Below are positions 22,339 through 36,300 of a stretch of 64,000 bases of DNA, in pieces; position 1 is the stretch's first letter, and the number at the start of each line of letters is the position of its first letter. The stretch is from Oikopleura dioica (lineage: Eukaryota; Chordata; Appendicularia; Copelata; Oikopleuridae): contig OU015568.1 in the NCBI GenBank assembly GCA_907165135.1, positions 5,030,501 to 5,094,500 on the forward strand, given 5' to 3'. The notes under the pieces were generated by a model. The model was not told the DNA's origin. It saw nothing but the letters and a program-made list of their open reading frames with translations, and did no database searches. A program made the position numbers and the translations under genes.

Positions 22339-25300
22339 CATGAGTGCTACAGAGGATGGAGAGCTCTCTGATGGGGAATTGCCATCTGGGGATGAGAATA
22401 ATGACGTTTCGGAGGCAGTACAACCCTCTTATGCTTTATTTTCGAGTCGCCAGCCTAAAACTAAAGGAAATTGGCCTCAAAAAGTACCCATTAGATTACA
22501 CTAGAGAATCATTCCATAAGTTGTAATTAAATTCAGAAAGAGAGAAAAGCGATTATGATAATTCCTCCTGTCGTTTTTGAAATTCCCCATTTTCGAGTCG
22601 AAAGCGTTTCGTTTCTTTTTTGACACGTGTGGTGACGTGATGGCGCGCGAGAGCACGAGTCGAAATGATGATGTTGTCGATTGCGCGATTTTGAAAATTT
22701 ACCATACCGAGAAAAACCCATCATACTGGCCTTACTGTACCATCCAGTACGGTACAGTCCATTCTAGAGTTCTTGCTGGATCGATTGGTTTTGGTTGGTC
22801 AATGGTCACTTGGTTGACAAAATTAATTGTCAATTTTTGATTTGATGACTCAACCTACGAAAAATCAAAAAATTCGATGGTGCAATTCAAACAGTTGTGT
22901 AAACAAAAAAAAAACATTTGAGATCTTTTCCCATTTCCGAGATTTTGAAGAAAAAATGAGTTCATCGAAAATCTGACTCAAAGAAGAAATCTTCCTTGAT
23001 TTCCAATCGATCAGTTGGTCGATCAGTTTGGTAAGGTAAGTGATAAAATAACGAAGATACATAGAGAGAGATTGATTCGTGGATCGGGTCTTGTTGGCTT
23101 ATTGTTTTTAGAGTCGATAATAGACAATTTGTTGTTTCCTTTTTTGAAATGTCAATCATTCATAGTCGATTTTGAGCTTGAATAATTGACAGGATCGAAG
23201 GTAGATAAATGCAATCTGCGTTGAAAACCTGAGTCAGGGCCTAAAAGTTGCGGCCTTTTAAAAAAGAAGCCGCAAAGCGGCTTCGCAAAATAGCCATTCA
23301 AATATTTCTTCGAACTGGCGAAGATTTGCGGCTTCGTTTTTTTTAAAAAAGCTGGTACGCGGCTTATTCTTCTAGCTCTTTATAATCTGACTCAGGTGTT
23401 CTACGCAGTTTGCCGAGCCCGGGATAATAGGTAGTAAATTATAGACATTCGTAAATTTGGACTCTTTCGATTGTCCTCGTTGATTTCAACAATGCCTTGG
23501 GGCGAAAATATCATCATTTTTACCATAAATCATTTGTACCCATAATACCAGTTGGCCACGTCGCCTTGCCAACTACCGGTTGTGCCATAATCTAAATTCT
23601 AAATGCCATTCCAGCGAATACTAGAAACTAGAAAAGTAGAGACCCTCCAATATCCAAATCATGGGAAACGGTACGTATTCTTCGTTATTTATCACATTAC
23701 CCCAAGCTCTTTTTTTCCTCCCCAAGGACTCGTGCTCTCCGCGGCTTAAATTTTTAAACCCACCCGCGCTAGAATCCATTTTTGACGCCAAATCTAAGAC
23801 ATCCAAAAGCCAGAAGCTCAAGAAGATCCAGATGAGTTCGACGATGACATGGCGATGGATCCATACTCGGATTACCAGCCTCCCGCGAAATCCGATCGAA
23901 TCGCCAACCCTCCTCGTCCCCTGACACCAGAGCATACCAAGCACAATCACCAGAATGGAAACGACGACCAGCAAGGAAACCACGAAGACGGAATCATCCG
24001 AATCGACGAAAGAGAGGAGCTCTACCGCTCGTACGTCAGAACTGAGCGCGACGATCGACCAGTCAGCGGACCTTTTGGAATTCAGCCCCAAATGAATGAT
24101 TCCGTCGAGCCAGAACCGATTGCGAAGCGGGGAAAGTTCGGAAAAGATAGAAGCAAGAAAAGAAGAAAACGAAATGCATCTGAAGAAGGCGACGAGTTTT
24201 TGAAAGAACTCAGCAAGGTAAGCTCCAAATTCTCTAGATGGAAGGAAATTTTTTTCTTGATTCGATATTTTCTTCCTCCAAAAACTCATTACAATGAAAC
24301 TATCAACTGATCTAATGGAGGATAGATATAGAAAGAGACGGAACTCTAATAACATCTGGGCCCCAAAGAGTTTCTTTTACCCAAATGACTCGGTAGCAAC
24401 CCATTCTCTTCCATGATCGCTCAAGCAAATCCCTTTTTAGTACGAACGAATCAAGGACGGGCCAAATCAGGCAAATGCGAAGAAAAAGAAGAAGAGCTAT
24501 TCAAACTACGGGGAAAAATACTACGATCATGACAACCCGCCGAAAGGGAGGACTGAACAGTCGGATTTCTCGGACGACGAAGGGGGCGCTGCAAATGAAT
24601 CCGCTTTTCGTTCTAGATTCAATGAGAATTCGAATGGTAAAGAGAATCTTTCAAGTTTTCCCTATTACATTTTCTAGATCATTCCGATGAAGCCTCTGAT
24701 GGAGAAATTCAAAATGCCAATGGACTCCGCAACCCTGACACTATCTTCAACGACGACAGACCTATCATCATCGACGAGCGACGAAGATCTCCATCGCGCT
24801 TCAAGCCAAGGAAAGAAATGAAAGACAAGGGCATCCGACTAATTGATCATCGAACAAAAGGAGGATACGATAGGCGAGACCGGGGAAGGCAGAAGTCTCC
24901 ATGGCCGGCGAGAAAGGATGACTACAAGAAAAGTGACAAAAACGACAAGAAGGGAAGTCAGAAGGAGGAGAATTTGAGGAAATACGAGCTCTGTAAATAT
25001 TATATTGCCGGAACATGTCTGAAGGTAAATTTGTCCTTTAGAAACCCATCGATAACATCTTATAATTAGGGAGAACGCTGCCACTACATGCATAAAAATT
25101 ACCCTTGCAAATACTACCATATCTCCAAAACATGCCAGAAGAAAAACGTAAGTCTCTTTCACTCTTTTCTTTGTTAGAATCAAATTCTAGTGCCTCTTTT
25201 CTCATGATGAATTAACCGCTATCACCGCAAACATTATCGAAAAGCTCAAGTCCGACTATTTCCTCGCCGATGATTCACTTGAGCTTGAGTTCATCAAAGA

Positions 25301-27148
25301 CCGCGGAGTTGAGGCTTTGCCAAAACCACCACCAGGTGTTCCTCTTCTGCCGACGCCTCCCGGCGAGTTGGTTTGTGAGAAGTTCATTGGAAAGGTTGAT
25401 ACGCCTGTTCGTCCTCTTGTCCCTTTGCCTGGTGAAACTTGGCCGACTGTGATGGACTACGAGCCGTATTTGACTCAAGAAGCGCATACAAAAGCAGAGA
25501 ACGTCATGCGAAACGTTTTGGGAATTTCGATCGGCGAAGAGGTTGATATCAACGATGAGACCTCGCATGAAGTTGGAACGCCTCAGCCAGACGTGGTCGA
25601 TGCCGATTCAATCGGCTGGATCATGTACGAATGGCACAACAAAACTGAGCCTGTTCCAATGACTGGCGATCGTGGATTGCCCAGCAGATATTCTCCTACT
25701 GGCCCTGGTCCTATCAAACCTCTTGGATCGCCGAGAGGATATGATGATCGCTCTCCTCCTCGCCATAACTCTTACAACTTCCCTCCGATCAGAAAACCTC
25801 TCGGAGCAACTGATGACGAAGAGGAAGAACGAAGAAGATATGGAATGGATCCGCGAGATCGACTTACTCCTCCGCCATTTCTTAGACGAGATATGGACGA
25901 TAGAAGCTTCAATCCAATTGTCAAGCTTCAAGAAGAGCAAGATCGTATTGATCGCTATGGCCGAGAACATTCACCTGACCGATATCGTGGCCGCTACTCG
26001 AGATCCAGATCGAGATCTCCAGAAAGAAGTGGAGGGTGGAAGAATGAAAGAAGATCCGATCGTGATGAGCGAGAAAAGTATGGCTTCACAACTCCAAGCT
26101 GGGCGAGACCGCCTTCGAGGTCGCCAAGTCCGAAGCCATATCGACCGAGGGAAGAGAGACGATGGCCAAATTATGATTCCTACGACTCGAGGGATGATCG
26201 AGACAGGAGAAGCCCGCGGTATTCCCCAAGACGTAGGGATAGCTACTCGCCTCCTGGAGGAAACAGGACACCGACTCTTGATGATGATCCTTTCGACGAA
26301 CCAAAGAAACCGAAATTCGGAAGACAGTACTCTCCCCCTACAGTGTAAGTGTTGTGTTTTTTGAATGTTTACATCCTTCGAACTTAAATAAATTCTTTAT
26401 AGTGGAGCACGACTTGATGAAGCGCAAAGAGATCTGATAGAAAATTATGACGAGCCGTATGTTCCAAAGCCTCGGAATCATCATGTTCGAGATGCCATCG
26501 AGGTAAATTAATTTTCTTTCTGCCCCACTAACTCTTCTACATCAGGGCGTTCCAAGCAGACCCTATCGTCGACCATCAATGCCCGAGCCTCGGCTCGAAA
26601 CTTGTCACATCCCAACAGCAGTTTCTCGAGAAGCTCAAGATCCTCGCCCCCACCTGCCACCTCCAGCAACACCACCATCAGAATTGCCGATTCCTGACCT
26701 GATCGACCTCGTTGATTTCCGAGTGACGTTTACTATCAATGGCGTGCCCTATCAAATGCCCAATGATATCATCAAAGATGTTGTGACGGAGAAACCAAAA
26801 CTTCCCAATCTTGCCCGTAAGTCCTTCATCGAAAGTTATTTTTTTTCATCGATCTATTCTAGCTCTGCCGATGCTGAACAAACAGCAAAGCCCAAAAACA
26901 TCCGCTCCCATGGATCCCAGAAGACGATCTATCTCCAATCAAAGGTACTCCAATTTTTACTCATTTTTCCTCACAAAATTCTCAGCCCCGCTACTTCAAG
27001 ATCAGATCACCCCCTGGCCGGGCTCTCCGGCAACACCCCAACAAGGAAGAAGATTTCCCTATCAGACTACCGCAAGAAAAGTGACTCGAAACCTGACACT
27101 TCACCAGAACCCAGCCTTCCTATCTCCCTTTATGGCACTCAAAACTGA
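22339..27148 (+). CDS. CCCH zinc-finger protein of the ZC3H4/6/8 group
   Basis: The start is MSATEDGELSDGELPSGDE, an acidic N-terminus typical of the group. Exon 1 ends near 22411 and exon 2 begins at about 23804, so intron 1 is nearly 1.4 kb, the largest here. Further exons follow with short GT-AG introns. Tandem CCCH fingers lie at about 24990-25210: CKYYIAGTCLKGERCHYMH (Cx7Cx5Cx3H), then CKYYHISKTCQKKNCLFSH (Cx8Cx4Cx3H), with the NYPCKYYH linker seen in ZC3H4/ZC3H6. An RS- and Pro-rich region (about 25700-26340) and a C-terminal KKISLSDYRKK motif complete the match. In animals ZC3H4 limits transcription of non-coding and faulty transcripts in the nucleus; assigning that role here is inference. 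The finger pair and C-terminal motif make the family call firm, though not the exact paralogue. Confidence 0.85.
23228..23396. repeat. MITE-like inverted-repeat element, copy 1 (CCTGAGTCAG ends)
   Basis: The ends are CCTGAGTCAGGGCCTAAAA and the complement of CCTGAGTCAGATTATAAAG. The inside contains smaller inverted copies of a GAAGCCGC-like motif. The same left end recurs at 42142. It sits in intron 1 of the zinc-finger gene. No clear target duplication is visible. Confidence 0.5.
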
Positions 27149-27688
27149 TGCGAATATTGGGGCCTGAATATTATCAATTTTCAATCCTATCACTTATTTA
27201 TAAAAGCAACTGTTTATAAAACTTGTTAAAAAAAACTATCATTTTTGCAGCTAAACACATGGAAAAAAACTCACTTTCAAACTTACTGAACACAAAATAA
27301 CCTACCAAAACAGGTAATATTTAAAGAAAAAATGCTTTAACCCACCTGCTCTTATCTGACACTTATTTTTTCAACCTTTTATTGCATTGAATCTTACAAT
27401 TTTAAATAAAGACTCAAGAATTAAGTCTATTTATAAGTCTCACCGCAGGGCAAGAAAATGTCTGATCTTGAGAAAAGCCACCTGATCAATGATTTTTAAA
27501 AACCGCTGCAGGGGGTTGAGCTTTTTGCTTGAATAGGTTTGAAAAATAGAAAAGTTCCAAAAAAATACTCGACCGCTGAATATGTATAAAGATTTGTAAA
27601 GAGCTTCAGGAGCAAATAGAGCAAACTATAAAGACAAAAACCCGGAAAAGAACATTCCAAACGCACTTTTCTTTTATTTTGGTCGAAT
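27149..27688. other. Intergenic DNA before the nucleoside transporter
   Basis: No exon is evident. AATAAA-like signals for the zinc-finger gene occur near 27400-27410. TATTTATAAG near 27427 followed by a 13-codon open frame starting at 27457 may represent a promoter and upstream frame of the transporter transcript; this is weak. Confidence 0.35.
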
Positions 27689-30043
27689 ATGACTAAAATT
27701 GAAGCTGCTAGTAGAGAAATGGAAGAAACCGACTTTGGTGTTGAAAATAAAAAGGTAAGAAAAATGCTCTAACAAATTGTATCTTTTGTTGAAAACAAAA
27801 GCCTCCGATTTTATCATCCGGGATTCGTCATTTTAAATAAATTCAAAAATCACGAATGAAACCAATTTTGCCGTATTCAATTGAGATACACGAATTGATT
27901 CAGAGTTCTTCCGAAGAAAACATAGAAGATGAAGTGGCAGAGAAAGGAGCAGAAGATGACTTTGAAAACTTCGAGTACAGTTTGGCCAAGGATTTGGAGC
28001 ACTGTACTACTTGGAGCTTTGGCTTAGGAAAGGGGATTTTTCTCTCAGATGATTTTTCTTGAAAGAAGGAAAATCTCTTGCAGTGATTTACTGGCCATTC
28101 ATGAAGATTCGACAGCTCTATCATTCCCATCCTCGGATCCCGCTGTATTTGGGGATTCTTTTTGCCATCGGGCTCCTCATTTTCGCGATTTTCGCGATGG
28201 TCAGAAACTTCACTTCGCATGGAGTTGTTTTCCTCACCCTGGGAGTCCTGGTCGGTCTTTTCAAAGGCTGGGACTGGTTGGACTCTAAGAACAATTACAA
28301 AGGCCCACAGCTGAGTTCATTCCAGAAAAAGACTCAGGTTCAAAATAGGCTTCTTTGGTAAATTTCATTAGAATGCGTTTTGAACCCTTTTCTAGTTAGG
28401 CAACTGGATATTTGGTGGATTATTTTTATGCTTTGCGGTTGCTTATGCTCTTTGGGTAGGTCATTTCAGCTTGCCATTTTGATCAATTTCATTCTAGACT
28501 GCTTTTGGCAAGAGCGGAATGAACCCTCAAAACTTGATCGGCATCACGGGCCTGGTTTCATATATTCTTCTATCGATCATCCTGTCCGTTGCGCCTCATA
28601 GAATCCGATGGCGGCCAGTTTTCTGGGGCATCGGAACTCAGGAACGAGCTCTTATTTAGTAGGAAAAGATTGTAGGAAGGCGACTAATATCATGACTCGA
28701 GGAAAATATCAAGCGACTGTATAAATTCGCATTTATCAAGCTCGCAGTATATCGCCGCAGTCATCGTTCTCCACACAGAATGGGGCTACGCAGCATTCGA
28801 GTGGCTAGGAGAAATCATTTCGAAGTTCGTTTCCTACGCTGCTTTTGGGGTCGATTTTCTCTTTGGAGAATCCTTTCCAACCGACAACTTTGCCTTCGCA
28901 GTGCTACCGATCATCATCTTTTTCTCCATGGTCACGAGCATGCTCTACTACGTCGGTTTCTTACAGTACATTATCAAAAAACTCGCATGGCTCTTCTCCT
29001 ATTTCTTCGGGACAACTGGACCGGAAAGTATGACGACAGTAGGGAACATGTTCTTGTCAATGACGGAGTCGCCACTTTTGATCAAGCCGCACATTGAAAA
29101 CCTCACAAACGCGGAAATTTTCGCCGTCATGACGGCCGGTTTTGCCAGCATTGCTGGATCCGTTCTCGGCGGATACATCGCACTGGGGATTTCTGCCGCT
29201 CATTTACTGACAGCTACAGTCATGAGCGCGCCGGCAGCCTTGGCCATCGCGAAGATAATGCACCCGGAAGTGCAGGTCTCTAGATATGCGGGAGGAAAAG
29301 TGGCGGAAAGTGAAAAACTCGACGCTGGAAATGTCATCGAAGCTGCTTCTCGTGGAATTTCAGATGCAATCATGGTCGTTATGAACGTCGCGGCAAATCT
29401 TCTCGGATTTGTGGCGATTCAAAATTTACTCGATGATATTTTGGCCTGGCTTGGAAACTCGGTTGATCAACCAGGATGGAGCTTTTCGGGACTTCTTGGC
29501 TACATCTTTTATCCATTCGTAATCGTGATGGGAATCGAGCCCGGAGATGCAATTGCTTCAGCTAGATTGGTCGGAACAAAGACGTTTTTCAATGAATTTA
29601 TAGCATTTTTGGACCTTTCGGAGATGATCAAACTCAGAGAATCAGGCATTGGTTAAATTTAATTCAATAATTTATTAATCCAGTTTTTCAAACCAATCAA
29701 AGGCGCTTGCAAATGCTCTGATTCCGGCCAAGTTCAATGGCTCAATCAACGCTCCGAAGCCTTGGTCACTTACGCCCTTTGCGGCTTCTCAAACTTCGCC
29801 TCTGTCGGAATCATGATTGGTGCCATGAGCTCTCTCGCCCCAAAAAGAGCTCCTACTTTCGCAAAACTGGCTGTGAGAGCGCTTGCTGCAGGAACGATTG
29901 CATGTCTTTGCACTGGCTGCATGGTCTCAATTTTGTACGTCGATGATGGTCGAGAATTTCTGTGGAATGGGATCGATATTTCGTCTTTCGAGATTTTTGA
30001 TTGTGAGATTCGAGACACAAATGGCACTGTACTTCCTTGCTAA
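27689..30043 (+). CDS. Concentrative nucleoside transporter (SLC28/CNT family)
   Basis: Seven exons: 27689-27754, 27904-28027, 28066-28337, 28396-28455, 28498-28641, 28748-29651, 29703-30043. An acidic cytosolic N-terminus (EENIEDEVAEKGAEDDFE) precedes many membrane helices. Family motifs are clear: HRIRWRPVFWGIG, a G-N-M-F-x-S-x-T-E-S-P-L-L-I-KP segment matching the CNT nucleoside-site region, GSVLGGYIALGI, and YALCGFSNFASVGIMIG near the end. CNT proteins move nucleosides into cells with sodium or protons. Introns 28028-28065 (38 nt) and 28642-28747 are GA-AG; using these ends restores the family sequence at both junctions. The short C-terminus ends with GTVLPC. AATAAA follows at about 30049. 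Confidence 0.88.
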
Positions 30044-30350
30044 CTGTAAATAAATGAAAATATGTCACTTGATTTTTGACATTGAATAGTTGAGTCATTA
30101 AAACGTCAATTACGCTCATTATTCCTTGACCTTGAAAATCCCATTTCAATTTTCGAGAAAAGATCGAATAATCCAGCTCCGTATTGAATAAAATCATAAT
30201 TCGGAAAATTCTGCATTTCGACATTTTTTTCAAATGTCACTCAAATCAGCAAACCCCATCCGAATCGGCGATTGTTGAATAAAGCTGGGGCGATTTCAGA
30301 AATTCAGATCCAGAATTCATTTTCAATCCAAACCGCTCAAGTGGTGGACG

Positions 30351-33300
30351 ATGAATTTAGAGAAATTTACCCTGCTGCTGGGGACGCTGGCCTCGGCGGA
30401 CAGGTCGATTAGAGAATCAGACGGCTTCAACTATAAACCGCTCTACCTCAGCTCAAATGTCGCTCCATTCCCCCTTATCGATTTTGACGGAAGTTTGAGT
30501 AGAAGTGCTACCAGTAAAACTGTCCAGGTCGATGATGGAACCGGCCCAGTTCCAATTCCAGAAGCTCTTGCCGGCTCTGGCATCACCTCTGCCGGATGCA
30601 ATACACAAGATGCCGACTTTGGCTACCCCGACTGCATGCCTTGGACTGTCTACAACGGTAAAATCCTCTTCCGACTGTCCGGCTACGAATATGGCCGAGC
30701 AAGAGCTAACGAAGCTTGTCAAGCGATGGGTGGCTGGCTCGCCATCCCTTTTACTGAGCAAGACAATCAAGACATCAACAACTTTCTTGACGCTGCTCTT
30801 GGTGAACCTAACGATCTGGTGCTTGCTGGCGCGACGGCTGGAACTGAATCATGGTTCGCTCCGATGGCCAATATCGAAGTCGTCAATGGTGTCCAGCAGC
30901 TCATGTGGTTCGGACAGCAGTGCAAAGGATTCCATCTTTGTACCCATTTTCGAGACAAGCCCTCAGCTGGTTTTTGGGATGATTGTCCGGATTGTGCTCA
31001 ATGTGATAGTAACTGCCCTGATATCCCCGTCTACACCTACACAGGTTTTTCTCCAAATGACTCTCCACAGCCCCACTGCATGATGTACAAGATTCTGGCC
31101 GATCCATCTGTCACTTTTGGCAACGAATTTTACTGGAACGAAGCTAACTGCGATCGAAAACTCCCGGCTCTCTGTGAAATCGATTTCAAAGAAGTCGGCT
31201 GCAATGCTTTTGGCATGGAGAATATCTCTTCTCCTAAATGGAAAGTTGACTGTACGACCTACGAGTACTGTGATGCTGGAACCATTGTCATGGAAAGCTG
31301 TCCTCCAGGAACTCTTTTTAACCAATTTGCTGATCCACCAGATTGCCAGGATCCATCTCTTGTTGAAGACTGTAACGTCGACGAGTGCGAGACTGGTGAA
31401 GCAACATGCGATCCAGTTGGAATCTGTGAAGATACCATCGGCTCATATGATTGTTCCTGTGGTCCAGGATTCATCGAAGTTGAAGCAAATGCCACTCTTC
31501 CAGATAACTCAACAGCCGATTCTCATACCTGCTGGGACATCAACGAGTGCGACGACCCAACACTTTTCGAATGCGTCATCGATTCTGGTTGTTCAAACAC
31601 CATTGGCTCGTACGAGTGCATTTGTGATCAATGGCTTGCTCCTTCGGCCCTTGATGCTGACGGAAACCCCGTAAGCTGCATCGACGATGATGAATGTACT
31701 CGGCCAGATTCTTGTGGACCAAATACTGTTTGCGCGAATACCTTCCCTGGTTATTATTGCTCCTGTGCGATGGGATTCTACGATGAGGGATCAGAAACTG
31801 AACAAGGTGCTTGGGATCGAATCGATAACGGTGTTCTTGTCAACGAGAACTCAACCTACATTCCAATGGTCAACGGCTCTATCATCATTGGCGACGGAAC
31901 AATTTGCGTTGATGCTGACGAGTGCGATGCTGAACGAGATGCCTGTCCAGCAGAAAAACTCAATGTTTGCACGAACACTCCGGGATCTTTCGTCTGTGAA
32001 TGCGCTCCGGGAACTCGATACATCAACCAAACTGTCTCCGATGAATGTGAAGATATCGACGAGTGCACTGAGCTTACTTTTGTCTGTGACCCTAACGCTG
32101 CTTGTGTTAACGACATCATGGACTACCTCAAGCTGATCGCTGGAGATTTGGTCACTTATCACTGTGAATGCAGACCTGGTTTGAATGCCACGGATGTTGA
32201 CGGCTTTGAGTATCAAATTTGTGAAAATGTCGATGAATGTGCTCAGCCAGATAACAGTACATGGGCTGACATTTGTGGCGATTATGCAATCTGCACTGAT
32301 GCTTATCCTTACTATTTCGAAGCTGACCCGGTTGCTGGAACTGATGCCTATCAACAAGTTCCTTACACTTGCAGCTGCCCAGAGGGTTTCATCGTGAATG
32401 AGACGAACTCAGACCTTCCACCTTTCAGCGAATTCGCTCCTCATGAAGAACAATATGCTTTCACTTGTTCAGATAGAAACGAGTGCGACTTTGACAAATA
32501 CGGATCCTACTTCTGTGATTTAAACAATGCTGATGGCTGTGGAAACACAATAGGAAGTTTTTACTGCAGTTGCCGAGAAGGTTACGGAAACACTGCTAGC
32601 GGAGGTTGTGGAGACAACAACGAGTGCTCGGATGAAGGACTCATGTACACCTGCGAAGGAGCGAATCCTAACTGCACCAGAGGTATCGATTGCGTTCAAT
32701 GCGTGAACACGGCCGGTAGTTACATTTGCGGATGTAACGAAGGATGGGATTTTGTCGGAAGCTACGCGAACCATCAACGTCTTGAAGCACTTCCTCTTGC
32801 CAATTGTACTCTTTGTGATGACTGGGACGAAGCTGTCAATGGATCATGCACTCTTTGTGGCCCTATGTGCGTCAACTACAACGAATGTCTCAACGGCCAA
32901 TCAGAATGTGGTGTCGGCTGGACATTGACTGGCATTCTTACCGGTGACAATGTCACGTGTACTGATACAACTGGTTCATACTACTGCACTTGCCCCGAAG
33001 GATTTTACACAGCTGATTTCAACACTTTCGACAATCCCCTCTTCGGAGAATATCCTCCAAGAACTGGCGAAAAGAATCCGAACGGCGGATATGACAAGAA
33101 ATGCTACGACATCGATGAGTGTAAATATAACATGTGTGGTCAGCCGAACCAGCTGTGCTTCAACAATATTGGTTCCTATGAGTGTGGCTGCGCAAATGGC
33201 TACGAACCCACTACTTACTGCGTCTGGGAAGGACTTGCTAATGAGACTTGCATTGAAGTTTGCATTGATATCAATGAATGTGACGACAATTCTACTTGTA

Positions 33301-36300
33301 TTCATACTGCTACTGGTTCAGACACATGTACTAATACTGAAGGAAGTTACATCTGCGAGTGCGGAGCTGGATACATTCAGCATACCAATCTCACTGTGAA
33401 TGTTGAAGAGGGCGATGATGCTGGTACAGTTTACAATATCACCAACTATCTTCAGTGCGAAGACATCAATGAGTGCGACGACTACACATCCTACTGTCAC
33501 GTTGACTCTAATTGTAACAATACTGATGGATCTTACTCCTGCTGGTGCGATGATTGGCGGTTCATAGACGTTTATGGAAACGGAACACTTTGTGAAGATC
33601 TCGACGAGTGTCAAGGTTATAATGCTTGCAATGCAACAACTGGCTCAGAATGCCACAATCATTATGGCGGCTACACTTGTCTCTGCGCAGATGGATACCG
33701 ACCGGACGGCACTTACAATGTCACAGTTGCCAACTCGATTTGTGAAGATATTCCTGAGTGCGAGGAACAGGTCGATACTTGCGTTACCGATCCGCATGAG
33801 GACACTGAATCATTCCCTTGGACTCTCGAAGAGCCTTACTGCAGTAACAGCTCGGATATTGCTGCTAATAATCGATGCGGATTGCAAGCAAGTTGTAAGA
33901 ATACACCGGGATCTTTCGAGTGCACTTGTAACTACCCATACACCTTCGGAGACGGTATTGCTGGAGGTGTTGGAACAGGCTGTAACTACCCTCGCGAATG
34001 TATCCTCGGACAACATACTTGCCCGTCTATGGCTGATGTTCAATCTCGCCATCCTGATATTGTCTTCGAAGCTGAACCAGTTGAGTGCTACGAACAGCCG
34101 TATTTCTACCAGTGCCGATGCACCACTGGCTTCTTCCCTCTTCCAGATGGGCAAACCTGCGACACTTTTGATTTTGCTCCATACGCTGATGAGATCGCAG
34201 AATACGAAAATAACCAAAAAGGACTTTGGTGTGACGACTACAACTACACTATTGGTGGCGACGGAGTTGTGAATGAGACAGTTGTTTACTACGCTTGTAT
34301 TGACATCGATGAGTGCGCTGGATCTCAAGTCGACTTCTGCAGCACCAATGCCGACTGTGATAATACCGTCGGATCGTACATGTGCACTTGCCAGCCAGGC
34401 TGGGAAGGAGATGGACGAACTGACTCGACAGATTGCTCAAACATTAACGAGTGTGACACTGGAGCTCATCAATGTCCAACTGATGATGACTCAGCAGAAT
34501 GTGTTGATACACAGGGAAGCTACTACTGTTTCTGCAAGGACGGATACAAAGATGTTACTGCTAGTCTTAATGCGACAGAATGCGCTGATTGCGATGAATG
34601 CACTGATAATCTTCACCAATGCGACGGGCTCGCAACATGCTCCAACAGCATCGGATCGTACGACTGCGCGTGTATTACCGGATACGATGGTACTGGATTC
34701 GCTGGCGACTGTAACGATATTGACGAGTGTGCGACTGGAGACAACGATTGTCATCCAAGATCTCTTTGTGTTAACAATATCGGATCATTCGAGTGTTTCT
34801 GCGTTGATGGATTTGAGGGTGACGGTCGAACACTCAATGCTTCTTTCGTTGGATGCATTGACACTGATGAATGTACCGAAGGACTTCATAACTGTAATGA
34901 ACTAGCTGGATGTGTCAATACCGAAGGTTCCTTCGCATGCAAGTGTAATGAAGGATATCTTGGTAATGCTCTCAATGTCACAAACAACGCCACAAGCGGT
35001 GATGGTTGCTACGACATGGACGAGTGCGATTCCGTTGTCGATCTTTGCGGTGTTTTTGCCGATTGCTCGAACACTGTCGGTTCATATTTCTGTAACTGTA
35101 CCGAGCCTGGTTACAAACCAGCTGCAAATGGCTACGATTGCGAGGATATCGACGAGTGCGACGCTCTCTCTTGCGCTGACTTCGACGCCTGCCCTGATTG
35201 CGATGCCAATCGAGGAACATGCATCAACTTGCCAGGAAACTACACTTGCGAATGCCAGGAAGGATACAACGGAACTGCTCGAGGAAATAATACTTGCTTT
35301 GAAATCGACCAGTGCAGTCTTGGAATCGCCTCTTGTCCGGTTAACGCCACTTGTGTTGAGCTGACTTATGCCGAGGGCGATTACAGATGCGATTGTCACG
35401 AGGGTTTTGAAAAGGTCAACGTTTATTGCCGAGATATTGATGAATGCCAAAACGCAACGATGATCAATTGCGACACGAATGCGAATTGTATCAACACAGA
35501 AGGAAGCTTCCAATGCGAATGCATCGAAGGATACTCTGGCGATGGCGTCACTTGCACAAACGTAGATGAATGCGTCGATCCGTCAACAAATCCTTGCAGC
35601 GCAAATGCTACTTGTACCGATAATGAAGGGTCCTACGAATGCAATTGTAAGACTGGATACCTCGGCGATGGAGAGCTTTGCTTCGACGAAGATGAATGTC
35701 TCAGTGGTAATCACAATTGCTGTGGAGTGGCTGGATGTGTTTGTACGAACATTGAGTCCTGGTACACTTGCGGCTGCGAAGATGGTTTCTCTGGAAATGG
35801 CTTTTTGCTGTCCGAGGTTTGACCATTTTATAAGCGCTACTCTTTTTAAAATTATTAGAAAATGAGATTAATTCCCGGTGTTAACTGACACGTCTGATAA
35901 CAAATACTTTACAATTTCAGCTTAAAGGATTATCAAAATATATTAAAAGAAAGGAAATTAAACAAGATTATGGTTTTATTTATTCTATAAAGGTCGGTGG
36001 AACCGCTTGTGGAAACCAGAACGAATGTCTCGATGGCAGCCACAATTGCGATACTAACAGCTCTGCTATTTGTATGGACTCTTCTGGAGGATTCACATGT
36101 TCATGCCCTAGTGGTACCACTGGAGACGGAGTCAAGGTCTCTGAAGGTGGCTCAAGCTGTGTTGACATAGATGAATGTGCTGATTGCAGCACTGGCGGCG
36201 CTGGTTGCCCATGTAGCCAGAATGGAAACTGCACCAACACTTTCGGTTCTTTCTCCTGTGCTTGTCTCGCTGGATTCTCCGGTAAATTATTTTCTAGAGC

